DNA of 64,000 nucleotides from Torreya grandis (GCA_037957365.1 JARHVA010000001.1:10360501-10424500); one strand, 5' to 3'. Counted from the stretch's first letter, positions 1 through 11,479 are shown. Translations and numbers: made by a program. The notes: generated by a model from the letters alone, not told the origin.

Positions 1-2
1 AA

Positions 3-764
3 GGAGACACCAAATTTAAGTTGTCAAAGTTACAGACTCATCGAAGGTAGTTTGAAAGCCTGGGAATGAAGGAGGATGAAAACATTGCATCTTATATGTT
101 GAGAGTAGATGAAGTGTTAAATGCCATCAAAGGCCTAAGAGGGAAGTTGGAAGAATCAATAGTAGTAAAAAAGGTATTGAGATCTCTAACATCTAATTTT
201 GATTCAAAGGTGCCCATTGTGGAGGATATCAAAAACCTTAACATACTAAAAATAGATGAGCTTCATGGCATCTTGACTACTTATGAAATGAGAACAAGTG
301 ATGGAATACCTTCAAAAAAGGAAGTTACATTCAAAGTTGAGAAAATGTCACAAAGTGAGAAGGCCAAGGATGATGACACAGACATTGATCATGATAAGCT
401 AGAATCCATGCTTATCAAAAAACTAGGGGGAGGTTTAGGTAAGTATAAGGGCAAGCTATCATTAAAATGCTTTAATTGTGTTAAGATTAGTCATTTTTCC
501 TCTAAATGTCCTAACAAGGATAAGACTGAGCATGATGAAAAACATGTTGAACATCATGATGATGATAAGAAGGTCTATAAGTTTGACAAAAGCAATAAAG
601 GTTTCATGAATTATGAAGGCAAAAAAGGGTCAGTCAAGAACAAGAGAAGTTTATATACCAAAGAAGACAATAGATCATCTAATGTGAGTGACACAAGTAT
701 ATTTTATAGTGATGATGACGATAATGACCATGATAACAATGAAACCTTATTCATGGATATATAG
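3..764 (+). pseudogene. Retrotransposon gag polyprotein fragment (copia-like), CCHC zinc knuckle
   Basis: Gag would coat element RNA in cytoplasmic particles. The frame is open from 66 to 764 (232 codons) but clearly begins earlier: codons 3-65 continue in the same frame and hold an in-frame TAG at 48-50, so the ATG at 66 is only the first one after the stop. The N-terminal half reads as the helical gag domain of plant Ty1/copia elements (ESLGMKEDENIASYM, then VDEVLNAIKGL). A CX2CX4HX4C zinc knuckle is at 468-509 (Cys, Cys, His, Cys all present). It is followed by a Lys/Asp/His-rich stretch and an acidic tail rich in Asp and Asn. The reversed copy near 22,757-23,433 aligns closely. No protease follows. 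The identification as gag is firm; the lineage assignment is inference. Confidence 0.75.
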
Positions 765-1250
765 ATAGACAATGAGGTTTGCTCAAAAGAGAAAAGTCTT
801 ATGGATGATAAAGAATCAAATGAAGAAGAGTCTAAAGTGAACCTTGAGGTAGAAAAATCTCAAATATGAGACTCGTAGTAATCATCAACATGTCAAGAAT
901 ACCAACATTAAAGTCAAAATGAAGATACCAATCAGGTAGCCCAATGCAATAAGGTATTCCAATTCTTTCAATGGTTATTTTTTTTGCTTGTCATAACTTT
1001 GGTCATAGAGCAAATGATTGTAGAATGGTCTCAAAGAATGAGTTATCATAGGAACACAAGAGAAGGAGTGATCAGTCAATAGGTATGTATAAACAATGTT
1101 GTTTTTTATAGTTGTCATAAAGTGAGACACATTGAAAGATTATGTCCTAATGGAATTAGAAGGACGTCAAGAGTTAACAATGTATATGGATCTCCTAGAG
1201 TGCATGAGAAGGGTCAAACATTGGTATGAAAGCCAAAGAAAGTCAAAACT
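765..1250 (+). pseudogene. Gag C-terminal region with two further zinc knuckles, frameshifted
   Basis: After the stop at 764 the gag frame can be followed in pieces. Near 980-1,025 there is a knuckle reading ACHNFGHRANDC, whose first Cys is replaced by Phe. Near 1,096-1,145 there is another reading CHKVRHIERLC, also lacking the first Cys; in the reversed copy (about 22,215-22,260) the first Cys of that knuckle is still present (CYSCHKVRH). Multiple CCHC knuckles are common in gag of some plant copia lineages. A coiled-coil block present in the reversed copy (22,757-22,930) is absent here, which marks a deletion at about 857. Several stops and frame changes make this a pseudogene. Confidence 0.55.
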
Positions 1251-3571
1251 GATCATATTGAGCCCAATAGTCTAAGATGTTTTATTTTTGAAGATATAAC
1301 AAGGATCATAAGTGAAGGAATGTCAATTACACTTTTTGTATGCATGTATTGACAAGGTAGTCAAAGAGAAGAAGGATGACAAGGTGGATGAGTCAAAGAC
1401 TTTAGTCAACTCTAAGTGGATTCTAAGGAGGGACTATCAGTCTCATGATTGAAAGATAGATAAGCAGAGTGGTTTGGAGATATGAGAATATCCTAAGTTC
1501 ATGGAGTTTTGAGATCCCTATGGAAAGGGGTGAATCCATTATGCTTCATGGAGACACTCTTCTATCAGTAGGAGCATGAGGTGGTAGTCAAAGAAGGATT
1601 CATCTTGAGAGGATTCCAGGTTGTCTATATTGAAAGGTATGAGCTATTTTATTTGTATCTTATATGTATATGATAAGGTGAAAGGAGTTTTGGTTAGTAT
1701 GAGCATTGATTCTAGAGATCAATTCATGAGGAGTCATGGTATGAAATGCAAGTTTGAGCACAAGATTATGTCTATAGACATATGGAATATGGATTGGTTT
1801 GCAAGACCAATATGGCCATAGAGATAAGTTAAATGCTATTGATAGATCTAGAAGTATGATGAAAGCTTGTGTATCTGATTTTTATATGAGAGGTAACCAA
1901 AAATTTATTCTGTGCTTCCAACAATGTGTATCTAATAGCTGATACCTTGATTTGTGTTAAAGAAGTAGTATTGGTATCAATATGCTTAAAAGATATTGAG
2001 AATGGTATGTGAGTCCTGATGACTCATATGATGAGCACAAGCTATAAGGACAAAGGGGGATCTAATCAAATGATTCATTAGCTTCAAGAGTAGATAAGTG
2101 AATGTTTTATGTCAAATAAGGTATACAAAAAACATGAAGACATGTTGAAGATTGTGACCAAGACTAAGAGCATGATGGATGTTTGTGAAGTTGGAACAGG
2201 GAAGTGAAAATGGATATTATCCATCTCTGTGGCATCAAGGTGCTTAAATTAAAGTGAGTGATCTTGTGTATCTAAGTTCATTTAAATATCTATGTCAGAT
2301 AAGAACAAATGTGATGGCCTAGTGAGTGATCAAGAGTTTGATCTCTATTAGTCAAATCAAGGACAAGGTGAGTGTTCCTATGTATCTGAATTCATTTGAA
2401 GAAAATATAAATAGATTTAGGGGGGTCATGTTTTTATAATGTTTTATAGACTCAAAAAATGTTGATGATGTTGTTTGTTGTGAGAGGTGTGATCCAAGAA
2501 TTTACAAGATGACAGAAAAAGTTGTAAAAGACCCTTTGTCATTAATGTCAAAAGGGGAAGAATACACAGATGGGGAAAGTACCATTTTGAAGTGAATTCA
2601 GATTGTAATGTGTTTTCCATAAATGTGTTTTCCATCAAGGAGAAAGGGGCAGTTTGTATGCATATTATTGTCATTGATGTCAAAAATGTGCATCATGTAA
2701 AGGCATAATGGTCTTTTATGTCAAACGTCTGTTTAGTCAAGGTTGATATCAAGAAGCATCTTTTGAAGATTGATGTCAAAAGTAACTAAGGATAGATGGA
2801 AGCATGTGATATGTCAAGGTACATTAAAGAGTATGTGAATGAGAGAGAAGAGTGTGGTCATGATAGTTGTCATGATATGAAAATTTTCAAGGTGAACCAT
2901 GTGACAAGATGCATTTGAAGGCAAGAGAGAATTTGAAGGCAACTAATGTATTATGGTTGCATGAAAGTCAAGGTTGATGTCAAAAGTGTTCAGGTGCATG
3001 GAAGAGAGATGAAAATTCATATGAATCTTGGTCATGTGGTTTTAGGTTTGTATGAGTCTGTGGAAGATTGTTATCATCAGAAAGAGAATGGTACAGTGAT
3101 ACAAGTGTGTTGTGATGTCTTATGACTGATTGTTTTTTGTCTTCTTAAGGTCATGACATATAAGGAATAGGTCAAGGTGTCATGTGCATTGGAAGCTTGA
3201 TCCTAGTCATGGCATGATAGAGGTATGAACTGGTGGCATGATGAGGTGAGTGAACTCATGAATGTGAGAGGTTGTGAAGGTTGTGTGAGCATGAGAATAA
3301 GGTGTAGATGCACTCAGGAGTGGTTTAAATTGAGTCTTTAAAGGTAGGTCCTTTAGTTTTGGTCTATACATAGACCATTCTTTAGTCCTACCTCACCTTA
3401 TGAGGCATGAGGATCAGATTTCAAGCTGAATGTGTGATGGAGATCATGGATATAGGTAAGTCAAAGTATTTTAGAAGTGATCATGAAGTATGAGTTTATG
3501 GTTTCCATGAAATGGCATGAAAAGTGGTTTTAAGTCTCTCTAATGGAATCATAATGACTGATAGGGGGAGT
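1251..3571 (+). other. Non-pol interior and 3' region of family T
   Basis: No pol domain is visible on either strand. A 66-codon frame at 1,621-1,821 is conserved with its counterpart at 21,532-21,732 (reversed), with few amino-acid changes, but I do not recognise it. Perfect arms GGTCTAT/ATAGACC around two bases lie at about 3,360-3,375. From about 2,690 the sequence matches the reversed block 26,030-25,130, and from about 3,220 it also matches 42,100 onward, so this is the 3' untranslated part shared by all family members. Confidence 0.5.
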
Positions 3572-4680
3572 GAATCATACTTCAAATACTTTCATTTAAT
3601 TACACTTAATCAATCATGAACCATTCAAACAAACATATAGATCTAGCAAGTATAAACAACTATCCACATAAGCATGAAACACAAGAACACATTACATATG
3701 TGAGAAACCCTAAAGGGGAATAAATCCCACTGACCTCTAAAAATTGACTATATTCTTAGAAGATAAAAACCAAATTTAATGAAGCACCAACTCCACATGG
3801 ATCACCAACCCCAACTAGCTAAGTACCCACTTGACTAGGATTTAATAAGCACCCACTTGCAAAGAGGTACCAAAACCCTAGATGAATCAGTAAAAACTCA
3901 ACGACCTAATTAATTTGATCACCTTTAGAACACTATGTTTCTAAACCAATATATGATGACCACCTTTTCATCTCTTCACACTCTTATCCCTCTTAAACTG
4001 CTTTCTAGGCCTCTTCTCTCAACTAGGTCTTTTCAAGATTGATTAGGTAATATGACCTTGATCTTCATACTTAGACCTCCTATTAGATACTCATTATAGT
4101 CCCTATAATATTTTCTTATGGACTATAATTCCTCCTTCCACTCAATGATATTCTATTTCATTCGCTCCTCACTCCAATCCTCTAACTAACCCAAATAGGC
4201 CTAATATGCCTTGTTTATATACACAACTTATGAACACACACCTATTGGTCAGAAAAAATCATTTAAACACTTATATTAGGAATTAAATATATCTTAACAC
4301 ATGTTATTATCAATAATAAATCACACAAATTATTCGGCCACACCTTCATTAGACCATATCATCCTTGAGGCCTTATGGAGACCTAATAGTCCTTCTTCAG
4401 ACACACATTACACTTTGCCTTCCTTGAAACACTTTAAAAATTCACACACAGTAGTAACATATAATATAATAATCAATTATACCCCCAATAATGTATTCTA
4501 GGCTCAAAAAGATATTTTACAACAAAAAACTACTTGAAACCCCTCATTAGTACTCAGTCCTATTAGGCTCGTGTACACCAAAAATATGCCTTTCAATAAT
4601 GAAGTTCAAACTCACTTAATACTCTAAAATATGATAAATAAAATACATAAATAGAATATTCTTGACCTTAGGGTCATCAT
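3572..4680 (+). repeat. Family T LTR-like sequence (copy 1)
   Basis: It starts with TGAATCA directly after a purine-rich tract and contains a plausible TATA box (TTTATATAC, about 4,215). It is matched in pieces by 42,437-42,735 (first ~300 bp) and by 23,431-24,170 (from about its base 390 to its end), in the same + orientation in each case. The 3' boundary is uncertain: similarity with the 24 kb copy runs to about 4,670-4,690, and no clean terminal CA or target-site duplication was found. Confidence 0.5.
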
Positions 4681-4683
4681 TAT

Positions 4684-4716
4684 TGTCCCCCAAAAATATC
4701 ACTCATTTTTGGGACA
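4684..4716 (+). repeat. Short hairpin (TGTCCC..CAAAAA / TTTTTGGGACA)
   Basis: An imperfect inverted repeat of about 11-12 bases per arm with a loop of about 9 bases. It is followed at about 4,727-4,750 by a second inverted repeat, TTTTGGTCT/AGACCAAAA. Its function is unknown; it lies between the LTR-like block and the minisatellite cluster. Confidence 0.5.
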
Positions 4717-4799
4717 ACATTTGAACTATTTTGGTCTTACAGACCAAAATTGTCTCTTCCCTTTCCAAAATTTGTCTTAGGCATTCAAATTCTTTGGTT

Positions 4800-4975
4800 T
4801 TCAAGCTTCTTAGAAATCTACAGACTCTGTAGGCTTAAATCTATGGACTCTGTAGGCTTGAATCTATGGACTCAGCAGGAAGAGAAAATCTATAGACTCA
4901 GCAAGAAGAGGAAATCTACAGACTTTGCAGGTAAAGTTCAATGGGATTTACAGATTAAAATCTATGGACCCTTTC
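4800..4975 (+). repeat. Minisatellite with unit like AATCTATGGACTCTGTAGGC
   Basis: About six imperfect copies of a 25-30 bp unit (AAATCTACAGACTC, AAATCTATGGACTC, GAATCTATGGACTC and so on), followed by a variable GTAGGCTT or GCAGGAAGAG segment. The overlapping short ORFs here are by-products of the repeat. It abuts two other minisatellites downstream. Confidence 0.7.
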
Positions 4976-5084
4976 AAGGTTAGAAAAAACTACGAACTCT
5001 ACAAGAAGGTTCATTTCTACAAGTTCAACGGGCTTCATGGCTTCTACAAGTGGGTTCAATCAAAAGAATCAGTTTCTAACAGTT

Positions 5085-5565
5085 GGTCATTTTCAGCAGC
5101 AAGTTTAATGCATTTGGTTCAACGTCAAATGGTTCGTCAGTCAGTTCAAGGTTTTGTTTGAACCATTAAACCAAAACTTGGTTCAATAGGTTGGTTTAAA
5201 GTCTTTTGGTTCGATGGTTAGTTCATCGACTTGGTTCATTCAATTGAACCATCGGCTTGAACCATTTTGGTTCAAAGCCTTGGTTCAACAAAGAGGTTCA
5301 AAGCCTTGGTTCAACGAAGAGGTTCAATGTCTTGTGGTTCAATGGAGCATTTCATCAGCTTGGTTCATTCAATTAAACCATCGGCTTGAACCATTTTGGT
5401 TCAAATTTTGGTTCAACCAATTGATTCAACGAAGTGGTTCAATGGTTGGTTCAAACAAAGGGTTCATCGGCTTGAACCATTTTGGTTCAACCAAGTGGTT
5501 CAATCAAACGGTTCAATAGTTGGTTCATCACCTTGGTTCAAAGGAGCAGTTCAAATGTAAAAGTT
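5085..5565 (+). repeat. GGTTCAA minisatellite array
   Basis: Several dozen GGTTCAA or GTTCAA motifs, interspersed with the complement TTGAACC. The larger units repeat: a stretch encoding WFIQLNHRLEPFWFK occurs twice in the 101-codon frame at 5,214-5,519. That frame is open because the repeat lacks stops, not because of any recognisable protein. The mix of motif and complement allows many alternative hairpins in the transcript. Confidence 0.75.
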
Positions 5566-6110
5566 CAAAGAGCCTCCTGAAGGACAAGTGCCCTTGTGGA
5601 GGGCACTTGGTCAATGAAAGTACCCTTCGTAAGGGTCATTTTCAAAAAGACTAAGGCAAGTCTAAGGCACAATTCCTTCAAACTTTTTATTCAAAGGAAT
5701 TCCTTTGAACAAAAGGTATGAAAGAATTATAAGAAGTCACAGGAGTAAATCTCGAAGGAATTCATGTATATGGCAAACGAAACAATTTTCACGGGCTTTT
5801 TGTCTATGAGAATTTATCCGTGAGAATTGTCCGTGGGAATTTGCCCAGGGATAAGCCCGGGGAAAATACCTGTGGGAATTTTTTGTAGGAATTTATGAAA
5901 GGCTGTCGAAGGACCCCGAAGGGTAGGTGCCCTTGCGGGGGACTCTCAGCTGCCAATTTGAAGAATACTTCCCTGAAGCCGAAGGGTCACTCAAAGAAGC
6001 CCAAAGGCCATTCAAAGACCGCTCGAAGGGTAGATACCCTTGTGGGGGGCTCTTCCCAACCCAAAGTGGGTCATTTATTAAGGCCTAAAAGGGCAAGTTC
6101 AATCTAGGAA
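5566..6110 (+). repeat. GC-richer microrepeat cluster (GAAGGGTAGGTGCCCTTG type)
   Basis: Three related segments near 5,577, 5,908 and 6,025 each carry GAAGG, then a short spacer, then GCCCTTG or ACCCTTG and GNGGGG. Between them, at about 5,790-5,890, are copies of a CCGTGGGAATT-type unit. The block is visibly richer in G and C than its surroundings. A 70-codon frame at 5,895-6,107 is probably incidental. Confidence 0.55.
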
Positions 6111-7262
6111 AGCGCCAAATAGAAAATCCGAAAGAGGACCAAGGGGTGACATGCCCAAAGATGTCAAATTCAAGACAACAAAATAGCTATTGATCCTTTG
6201 AACCTACAGACCAGAATGCATTCACAGACTTCAAGGCCAAGACCAACAGAAAGTGAAGAAGGAATAGAACAACAAACTGAATCTAGGACCTAATTCAATT
6301 AACCAGAAAAGGAGGAATGATGAAGGTAAGATCAGATCACCAAGTGGACATTGAAAGTTGCAAACTTTCAATAAGCGTGACTTGTTTCCCTGCATTAATT
6401 AAATCAAATTGGTAAAATGCCCCTAAGTTCCAGCTTGTCTTCTTAATAGATTCCAATGCAACATGATGTGTTACTATTCTCGAGTCCTTCTTGAAGTGGC
6501 TATATAAGGGAATCTCTTCTATTGTAAAAGGATCTTCTTTTTTTGACAATCAGAACGAAACTCTGCTCAAATTGAAAGACACTTCTAAGACTTTGAGCTC
6601 AGTTTGTTTATCATATTTTGTTATTGGAATAAGAAAGCAAGTGGTTTTTCACACTTTGTGCTGTAATATCTTTGTTGTTAGGGAAACTGTTCTTATGTCT
6701 TTTTCCTTGATATATTTTCTGTTCCTTTAATTCAACAAGTAGGATTAGTGAAATTAGTCAGGAAGGTGTCCTGAAGAGTCAACTGTGGAGAGACTTTGTG
6801 CCCCCATAATTGCCTTTCAGTGTGTTTTCTTTTCATTTTTGTGTAAAGGACTTTGAGAAGACTTTGTGCCCTCATTGTCCTTCGTATCTTATTCTTGAGC
6901 AATTCAGGTGGAGACTTTGTGTTGCATCTCAATTTGCTGGTTACTACGTCTTTTACTACATTTTGCATTTACTACCAGGAGTATTCTCATGGTTTGCTGA
7001 ATAGTACTTTTGAAAGAAGAGGAGTGTTGTCTGTTATTTCCATTGAGTTTTTCCTTTGATTTGTACGCATCATCTCTGAAGAAAGAGATATGGATGGTTT
7101 GTCCTACCCTCGAGTATTATTTTATATTTATATATATAGCATACCTATAGGGAACCTCCCCTTGATGAGAGGAGAGATCAGTGTCCTTTTGATGTGGTAA
7201 ACCTACACATTTGGATGACTAATCTTCCTACTTTGGCTGATCAGACCTATTATCATCATCAT
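6111..7262 (+). other. Unassigned LTR-like / promoter-like sequence
   Basis: No protein is recognised. A TATA-like element (GGCTATATAAGGG) lies at about 6,496-6,508. Downstream, the phrase GAGACTTTGTGCCC or close variants occurs three times (about 6,789, 6,857 and 6,911), a short imperfect repeat. Size and composition recall a retrotransposon LTR plus leader, but I found no terminal repeats or second copy here. The block ends where the left inverted-repeat arm begins. Confidence 0.3.
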
Positions 7263-7839
7263 TATCATCATTTTTTCATGAATGCAAACTTATGTTGATG
7301 ATTTCACTTCTTTCATGGATTCTTTTATTTTTTCTACAATGATTGTTTGTTATCTTTTACACTCAAAAATCAGATAATTATTATTGTGACTTGGATATAA
7401 AATCCTAATTCCCTTAGTACTTTATCTCTACCATATGATCAATTAACAAACAAGACTTCTCATTGTACTACTACTATACACTGATCTATTTGGATCTCCT
7501 TTCTTCCCTTATTTCCCTTTCACATACTAAGCATACATATGGTTGAAACTTGAGATTACATACTCATTCATAGGTAAGCCTAAGTTGTTTAGTCAGTCAT
7601 ATCTCTGGTTATCTAGCCTTCTTTAAACCAATGTCTAAAGCTCATTCATGTGTATCACTTTTATCACTCATGTTTTTTATTCCAAATCCATTTGGAGGAG
7701 GAGTCACAAAAGCCATAAAAAAGTTAAAATTTAAATCATTTAAACAAAAGGCAATGATATAAAAGGCAACATACAATTCAAAATTCTAATCACATAAAAA
7801 GACATGATTAATAACATATCTCCTATCCCTAATCGAATC

Positions 7840-8103
7840 TCAAACTCCACAATTGGCCTCTTGATAGATCCGAGTTCCACTGGGGTGTGGTAGGCTAGTA
7901 GATTGGGATAGTAGAACAAAAATAAATCTATAAGTGATGCCTAGTTTCTCACACAAGTACCCAATCATCATAGTAGACTGATGGCTCTGTAAGAGGTCCT
8001 GAAGAATGGGGAAAATGTTGTGGGAAGATAGGTCCATTTTAATTTCCTTATTCATATACCCTTCAAGAGTTGATATTAGTATTCCACCTATTTGCATATA
8101 CAA
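7840..8103 (-). CDS. Unidentified short ORF, left-arm copy
   Basis: An 87-codon frame starting MYMQIGGILISTLEGYMNKE. It is matched almost residue for residue by the right-arm copy at 60,290-60,547, with about eight replacements in the first 85 residues plus a different C-terminus. I do not recognise the family. Predicted features are modest: a mixed hydrophobic and polar composition, no clear signal peptide and no metal-binding motif. It lies about 2 kb downstream of the PMD pseudogene on the same strand, so it may be a leftover exon of that gene or a separate remnant. Because nearly all visible differences between copies change amino acids, I see no sign of selection on the protein. Confidence 0.3.
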   Translation of the reverse strand: MYMQIGGILISTLEGYMNKEIKMDLSSHNIFPILQDLLQSHQSTMMIGYLCEKLGITYRFIFVLLSQSTSLPHPSGTRIYQEANCGV

Positions 8104-8309
8104 CTTTGTGTTTATTGTGAGCAGGTTGCCTTTATATTTTGATGGTCACTAGACTCTTAGTGTCTTTCATTCTTACCTTGTATGCCTCATGTTCACTAAA
8201 TATTTTTCATAAAATGTCTATGTCATGATTTTTGCATTCCCTCTTTCATTACAACAATCCTAACTTTTCCCCTTGATGAATATTTATTTATTAACTAATC
8301 ATTCCCCCT

Positions 8310-8625
8310 AGGGTTTCCCTTTGTAAGTTGTAATTTAAGACCATGGATAGGACTAGGCTCTCCTCACAAATTACCATAATAAAACATTCCCTAATTTTTA
8401 CCCTTATTACCATTCACCTCATTGGTGTTTACCTTGTGAGTTTCAATGTAAGACTATGGATATGACTAGGCTCTCCTAAAAAATTATCAGATTTAAACAT
8501 CTTCAAATTATTCCCATAGTTATTTTCACCTCATTGGTGTTCCCTTTGTGAGTTGCAGTGTAAGTCCTTAGATAGGACAAATCGCTCCTCACAAAATATT
8601 CTAATAATCAGTTCATACTATAACC
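8310..8625 (+). repeat. Tandem repeat, ~113 bp x 3 (left arm)
   Basis: Three copies of a unit containing TTCCCTTTGTGAGTTG, then TAAGACTATGGATAGGACT, then GGCTCTCCTCAC, starting near 8,313, 8,425 and 8,539. The same triplet is present in the right arm (about 59,770-60,080), so it predates the duplication. Confidence 0.75.
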
Positions 8626-8689
8626 AAGTCACAATAAAATTACATGCTTCAAATTTGAGATAATTTGTGTTACATTATGATTTACACGT

Positions 8690-9135
8690 CATTGACATAC
8701 TTCGCGTCTTGATTTAATATGATTTATGCTTACTTCATAAACACTTCACTTTTATTTTCTTATTTTATAATTGCCTAGATGTTTAAAACCATTTTATTAA
8801 ATTTTTCATGCTTCCCATCTTGATTTAGTATGATTCATTTGATTTATACTTACATTTTTTTTTCTTTCCATACTTCCCATCTTGATCTAGTATGATTAAT
8901 TAAATTTATTGTTCATTTATTTTTATACCATTGGTTTTCACATATTTTCCACTTTATTACAAATGTTCATACTTTCCAATCTGATATAGTATGAATTTTA
9001 TTTGTTTTAATTTGGTGCAAATCTCTTACATAGTTTGGAAACATTTTTCTACATGTTACTTTACCATTTGTGTTTCTTATATTTATTCATCTTTTATTTT
9101 TACACATTTCCCATCATGATATAATGTGTATCACA
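8690..9135 (+). repeat. Irregular array of CATACT..AGTATG hairpin repeats (left arm)
   Basis: Five degenerate copies of a ~26-30 bp unit of the form CATACTTCCCATCTTGAT then CTAGTATGATT, near 8,697, 8,809, 8,871, 8,967 and 9,105. Spacings are about 112, 62, 96 and 138 bp. The unit ends are inverted repeats (CATACT and AGTATG), so each copy could fold into a small stem-loop. The array is conserved in the right arm. Confidence 0.7.
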
Positions 9136-9883
9136 TTTGTTATGATTATTTATACTTTTCCAAATCATTGTGATTTTTTTTTAACCATGCATGTGTATCA
9201 CATAATGCTAGAAAATGAAACATACATCACATATTTCCCATAACAGATATACAACAAAAATAAAATACATGTGATAGAAATGAAATATATCTATACATCC
9301 ATCCACATACAAGTACAAATCATAGACAAAAAAATTCTATATCAATATATATACCACACATTTTATACAATACATGTACAAAATTCAATAGCTATAACTT
9401 TAAGGCTATGCTCCATCATGCCTATCTTGTGTTTGAACTACGCTAACCATGGATGCCTATGACTGACCCCTCTAAATGGTGTGTTGTAATGAGGTAATCT
9501 AAGATCTCAACCCATCGATCTAACCCTATAAATTGGCCACCTGGGCCTGCACACATCCAATTGCTAAAGTAGTTTCTATATAACTGGCTCACACTTATGC
9601 CAATGCTTTCCAAGATTGATACTCTCCCTCTCCTACCTCTATAGGTAGATATGAACCATATCCTATAGCCTACATCTATCGAGAAACCTCCCCCACCAAT
9701 ATAAACCAGCTAGCACATATTAGGGAAGATGGTACCACATGATCAATCAAGGTGGACAACTCATAATGCGACAACACCCCATCCAAAATATCATCATGTG
9801 AAACCATAATCATGGCTCCCCATCTAATCTCCTCTGATAGAGTACCTATAAAATAGAAACCAAAATAGATCAGATCTCATGTG

Positions 9884-9888
<5 letters not shown>

Positions 9889-9942
<54 letters not shown>

Positions 9943-9964
9943 ATACATACATACATACATACAT
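9889..9964 (+). repeat. Compound microsatellite (GT)26 (ACAT)6, left arm
   Basis: A perfect GT run at 9,889-9,940 followed by six ACAT units at 9,941-9,964. The inverted counterpart in the right arm has a much longer AC run and fewer tetranucleotide units. Confidence 0.95.
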
Positions 9965-10079
9965 ATATGACACACACAAACACACACACATCAAACTATC
10001 CATTTATCACTAAATACATAAATGATAATGCAACAAGTTATCTATGTCAAAAAAATATTAAATTAAAATAAATCTCACC

Positions 10080-11372
10080 AATGCTAGTATTTTCGACCAT
10101 GGTCTCCTTGTCCACTCACCTACCAAGCACCTCCTTTGTTATTTTCCTCCACACAAGTGAAAAACCAAGAGTCACCACTTGAGCCTATCATGATCCCCTC
10201 CTCAATGGCCTTTATATCGACTAATTATGTCTTGCAGCTGCTATAAAATCACCTTGTGTGACTGTTCATGCCTATGTTCCCTCTCATCGATGATGTCTCC
10301 CTCTTTGATAATATTGAGGTGATTATTGTCACCCTTATGATGGATCTGCTCCTGCATCCCCACTCACAACATCCACATCCATAACATCCTTAACACTAGG
10401 TCTCACTACCTCCTACTTCTACACCTACCCTATCTAGGGTCTCACCCATTGAGTCTTAATCATAGGTATCTCAATGGGCACCCCTGCACCTCCTCTCCCT
10501 CTTGGATCTCTATCATGATGTGCCCAATATGTAATCACTACTATACGAGCTATTGCATTTGCTTCAACTAGTTACCCAAGTAAATGAGCTACTAGATGTG
10601 GCTCCACACATGTAGTATAGTGTCCTATGATTTGAATGTGCAAAACACCAATCGTAATAGTCACCCAAGATGATCATATGGTAGTAATGTTAGTACAAGG
10701 TTGCCACATTATATTTTCTCATGCAATAGTCTATAAATATGGAACATGGGGCATGACACACACTACATGATCTTGCCTCCATCTAATAACCCAAAGTAAC
10801 CTATCATCAATCGCATAAGGCAAACCAACCAGATGATACATAGGGAATCTCTCATAGATCCATACACTCAATAAAATAATAGGTCCCATCATCTTCTACC
10901 CCTAGGTTAGCATCCCATACATATTTTTCATGAGTTGTACCTAAGTGATAGATTCAAGATTGTACAATGCACCCTACTCTAGGATAGACTAACATAAGGC
11001 TACCATATACAGTAGTACCTTCCCATCCAACTTGTTACATAGAAATCATGTTGTCATAATCCCTATCAAGGCATTTTAAATTTTTAGAATGGTTGAGGTA
11101 TACACATCAAACAAACTCACTTGCAACTCAAGATAAATCATATCCAAGCTTATTGCCCAAAGGGATAAAGATCACCTCTCATCCTCTATCTCTAGCACAT
11201 CACATAGAACTAGAGTCATAACAATAGGAAGTCTAAGCAAGGCATGGACATCCTCCAAGGTGGTACCCACTTGTATCATGTCCCTCTCTACTTCCCATCA
11301 AAAAGTGTTGTTCAGTTGATTTTATAGCCAGGACACATCCACCATGCACCAAAATATTCGTTGCCTCTACAA
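10080..11372 (-). pseudogene. Plant mobile domain (PMD)-like protein pseudogene, left arm
   Basis: The PMD is a plant domain found in MAIN/MAIL1 proteins and widely in transposable elements. On the - strand near 11,220-11,310 the frame reads a TTLEDVHALL core, which in this domain family is normally followed by GLP; here the Gly codon is altered. An aromatic YERFP-type segment follows further on. The same in-frame TGA seen in the right arm occurs here (11,298-11,300, read in reverse), so the gene was already broken before the inverted duplication. About 130 bp upstream of that stop, present in the right arm, is deleted here across a short AAT overlap. Further stops and frameshifts follow. It is unknown whether it was a host gene or transposon cargo. 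Confidence 0.6.
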
Positions 11373-11479
11373 AATATCAAACATAAAATAATGTATTAGA
11401 TCTTAATGTCATAAATAATAAAATACATTCTTAAATATTCTTAAAAAACTATAAATTAACTACTTTATCAACCTTTTTG

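Larger units (their letters stand above)
1..3571 (+). mobile_element. Family T: gag-only, copia-like LTR element (copy 1, 5' end outside window)
   Basis: The window opens inside a retrotransposon gag on the + strand. A gag with copia-type layout (3-764, then further zinc knuckles to about 1,145) is followed by about 2.4 kb in which I recognise no protease, integrase, RT or RNase H in any frame. A purine run (AGGGGGAG, about 3,564-3,571) precedes sequence starting TGAATCA, which looks like a polypurine tract followed by a 3' LTR. Other pieces of this family lie at 21,528-23,430 and 25,130-26,030 (both reversed) and at 42,100-42,735 (+). A gag-only LTR element recalls the known TR-GAG class, but a pol deletion in a larger element is equally possible. 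The 5' LTR would lie outside the window. By alignment with the reversed copy, about 450 bp of gag is missing near position 857. Confidence 0.6.

Noticed and set aside
5085..5565. GGTTCAA motifs as tRNA B boxes or Pol III promoters
   Set aside because: Only two motifs fit the B-box pattern GWTCRANNC (GTTCAAAGC); there is no A box, cloverleaf or terminator run at the right distance.
8690..9135. CRISPR-like array
   Set aside because: The DNA is plainly plant nuclear, repeats are degenerate, spacing is irregular and there are no cas genes.
9889..10071. Frame starting MCVCVCVCV at 9,889 and its counterpart at 58,301-58,507
   Set aside because: Pure translation of a GT/AC microsatellite; not a gene.
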